The notes under the pieces were generated by a model, which saw nothing but the letters and a program-made list of their open reading frames with translations, was not told the origin of the DNA and made no database searches. Shown piece after piece: positions 4,958-5,736 of a stretch of 5,736 nucleotides of DNA. Within the stretch, counting starts at the first letter, position 1; every line of letters starts with the position of its first letter. Origin of the DNA: SCTG01 sp036005325. Lineage in GTDB: Bacteria > Nitrospirota > Nitrospiria > Nitrospirales > NS-4. The stretch spans positions 1 through 5,736 of the forward strand of contig DASYQR010000102.1 in assembly GCA_036005325.1 (NCBI GenBank), in the 5' to 3' direction. The position numbers and the translations under genes are program-made.

Positions 4958-5736
4958 GCTTCTTGGAGGGCTTTGGGGGTCTTGGCCGCCAGAAGAGAAT
5001 GGCGAGTCTTCAGGGCAGTGCGCTGGACTTCGGTCGGAGCGCCGGGGCCTTTCTTCTTCTCGCCATAGTCCTTCAGGCATCGCTCGATCAGTGGAAGCGA
5101 CTCCGCCGCACGCCCTCTCTTCTCGAGCAACTCGCTCAGCCGCAGACACGCGGGCACCATGAAGGCGAGATCGCGGTCCTCCTCGGCATGATCCAAGACG
5201 TAGCGATAATGTTCGATTGCCGTCTCGGGATTGCTTCCCTCGGCCTGCATGGCATTCAGCATGCGGAGCGACATCCGATCGGCGGAAGCGCCCGCACGCG
5301 CAGTCTTCGCGGTCTCCAGGAAGTCTTTCAGCTCCTCGTCCGACAAACGGAGCTTGCCGCCCTCTTGCTTCAGCCGCGCCAGTACCTCTCGCGCTTCCGG
5401 CCATCCTCCAAAGAAACCCACCTGCAGACACCGGCAGCCGGCCGGATTCATGCAGGGTTGCTCTTGAGGCATGAACCCCTTCGCGGTCACCAGGCTCGGA
5501 AGGAAGACCATGTGGGCCGTTTCCCGGCAGGCCGAGCAGGCCTGCGCATCGGTCGGTGTGGCGTAGAGGAACATCCGGACGCCGGACCGTTCCCAAAAAT
5601 CCTTGGCCTGGATGCGGCCGGCCTTCACCTGCATATCATGGAATTTCCAGATGATGGCGAGACCCAGCACGCCGAGAAGGTACGGGTACGAGTCAGGGAG
5701 CTCGATTCTATTGAGCAAATGCCACAGCGTCTGGAA
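4954..5736 (-). CDS. Unrecognised membrane-anchored protein with cysteine cluster and TPR-like helices, 5' end outside window
   Basis: The frame is open to the right edge of the window (first codons FQTLWH), so I treat it as lacking its start; a TTG at 5718 and an ATG at 5634 are possible internal starts, neither with a good Shine-Dalgarno. Residue numbers here count from the TTG. A hydrophobic segment YPYLLGVLGLAIIW (11-24) looks like a single N-terminal membrane anchor. A central region has CSAC (61-64), His69, and CMNPAGCRC (89-97), five cysteines that could form a zinc or redox site. After an acidic/basic helical stretch, residues about 146-218 (NPETAIEHYRYVLDHAEED, then VPACLRLSELLEKRGRAAES) look like two TPR-type helical hairpins, a protein-interaction module. 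The stop TAA overlaps the murU stop on the other strand. I do not recognise a named family and assign no function. The open frame over 261 codons and its coherent domain layout make it a real gene. Confidence 0.8.
   Translation of the reverse strand, partial: FQTLWHLLNRIELPDSYPYLLGVLGLAIIWKFHDMQVKAGRIQAKDFWERSGVRMFLYATPTDAQACSACRETAHMVFLPSLVTAKGFMPQEQPCMNPAGCRCLQVGFFGGWPEAREVLARLKQEGGKLRLSDEELKDFLETAKTARAGASADRMSLRMLNAMQAEGSNPETAIEHYRYVLDHAEEDRDLAFMVPACLRLSELLEKRGRAAESLPLIERCLKDYGEKKKGPGAPTEVQRTALKTRHSLLAAKTPKALQEA

Noticed and set aside
4796..5596. A 266-codon minus-strand open frame overlapping murU and the TPR-like gene
   Set aside because: The translation is low-complexity, rich in Arg, Gly and Ser, while the two real genes in other frames show clear domain structure across the same stretch.
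1..5736. tRNA or rRNA genes, CRISPR arrays, insertion sequences, attachment sites
   Set aside because: I looked for cloverleaf-like segments, regularly spaced direct repeats, transposase motifs and paired inverted ends and saw none; nearly all bases are accounted for by the six genes.

Overview
The window is high-G+C bacterial chromosome, densely packed and with no mobile element, RNA gene or CRISPR array that I can see. The combination of a long cytosolic GH57 alpha-glucan enzyme, a pterin dehydratase with a CVPCRGG N-terminus, and an AmgK/MurU-type kinase and nucleotidyltransferase pair suggests a Nitrospira-like member of the Nitrospirota. This taxonomic call rests on remembered protein style, not on a search, and is moderate at best.

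Layout. (1) Positions 1-2377, minus strand: a two-gene operon. The promoter-proximal gene is a 110-residue pterin-4a-carbinolamine dehydratase (2045-2377) with a very strong Shine-Dalgarno. Its stop overlaps the start of a GH57 glycoside hydrolase in an ATGA junction. The GH57 gene fills the whole left third of the window and runs off the left edge (682 codons visible, no stop). (2) Positions 2378-2536: a short divergent intergenic region that should hold both promoters. (3) Positions 2537-4957, plus strand: an unrecognised 179-residue helical protein, then 3 nt later an AmgK-type sugar kinase, then a 48-nt gap filled by a REP-like stem-loop, then a MurU-type nucleotidyltransferase. (4) Positions 4954-5736, minus strand: an unrecognised protein with one N-terminal membrane segment, a cysteine cluster and TPR-like helices. 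It converges on murU with overlapping stop codons and runs off the right edge.

How the genes may work together. AmgK phosphorylates the anomeric carbon of N-acetylmuramate (and GlcNAc), and MurU converts MurNAc-1-phosphate to UDP-MurNAc. The pair therefore points to cell-wall sugar recycling that bypasses de novo UDP-MurNAc synthesis. The unknown gene at the head of this operon is a candidate accessory factor. On the other strand, a pterin enzyme appears translationally coupled to a cytosolic glucan hydrolase, with no obvious metabolic link.

The most noteworthy points are the repeat hairpin that carries the murU ribosome binding site, the unknown first gene of the amgK-murU operon, and the membrane-anchored cysteine-cluster/TPR protein, whose CxxC...CRC pattern recalls the Mu gpF-type motif. 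I found no clear previously undescribed multi-gene system here.
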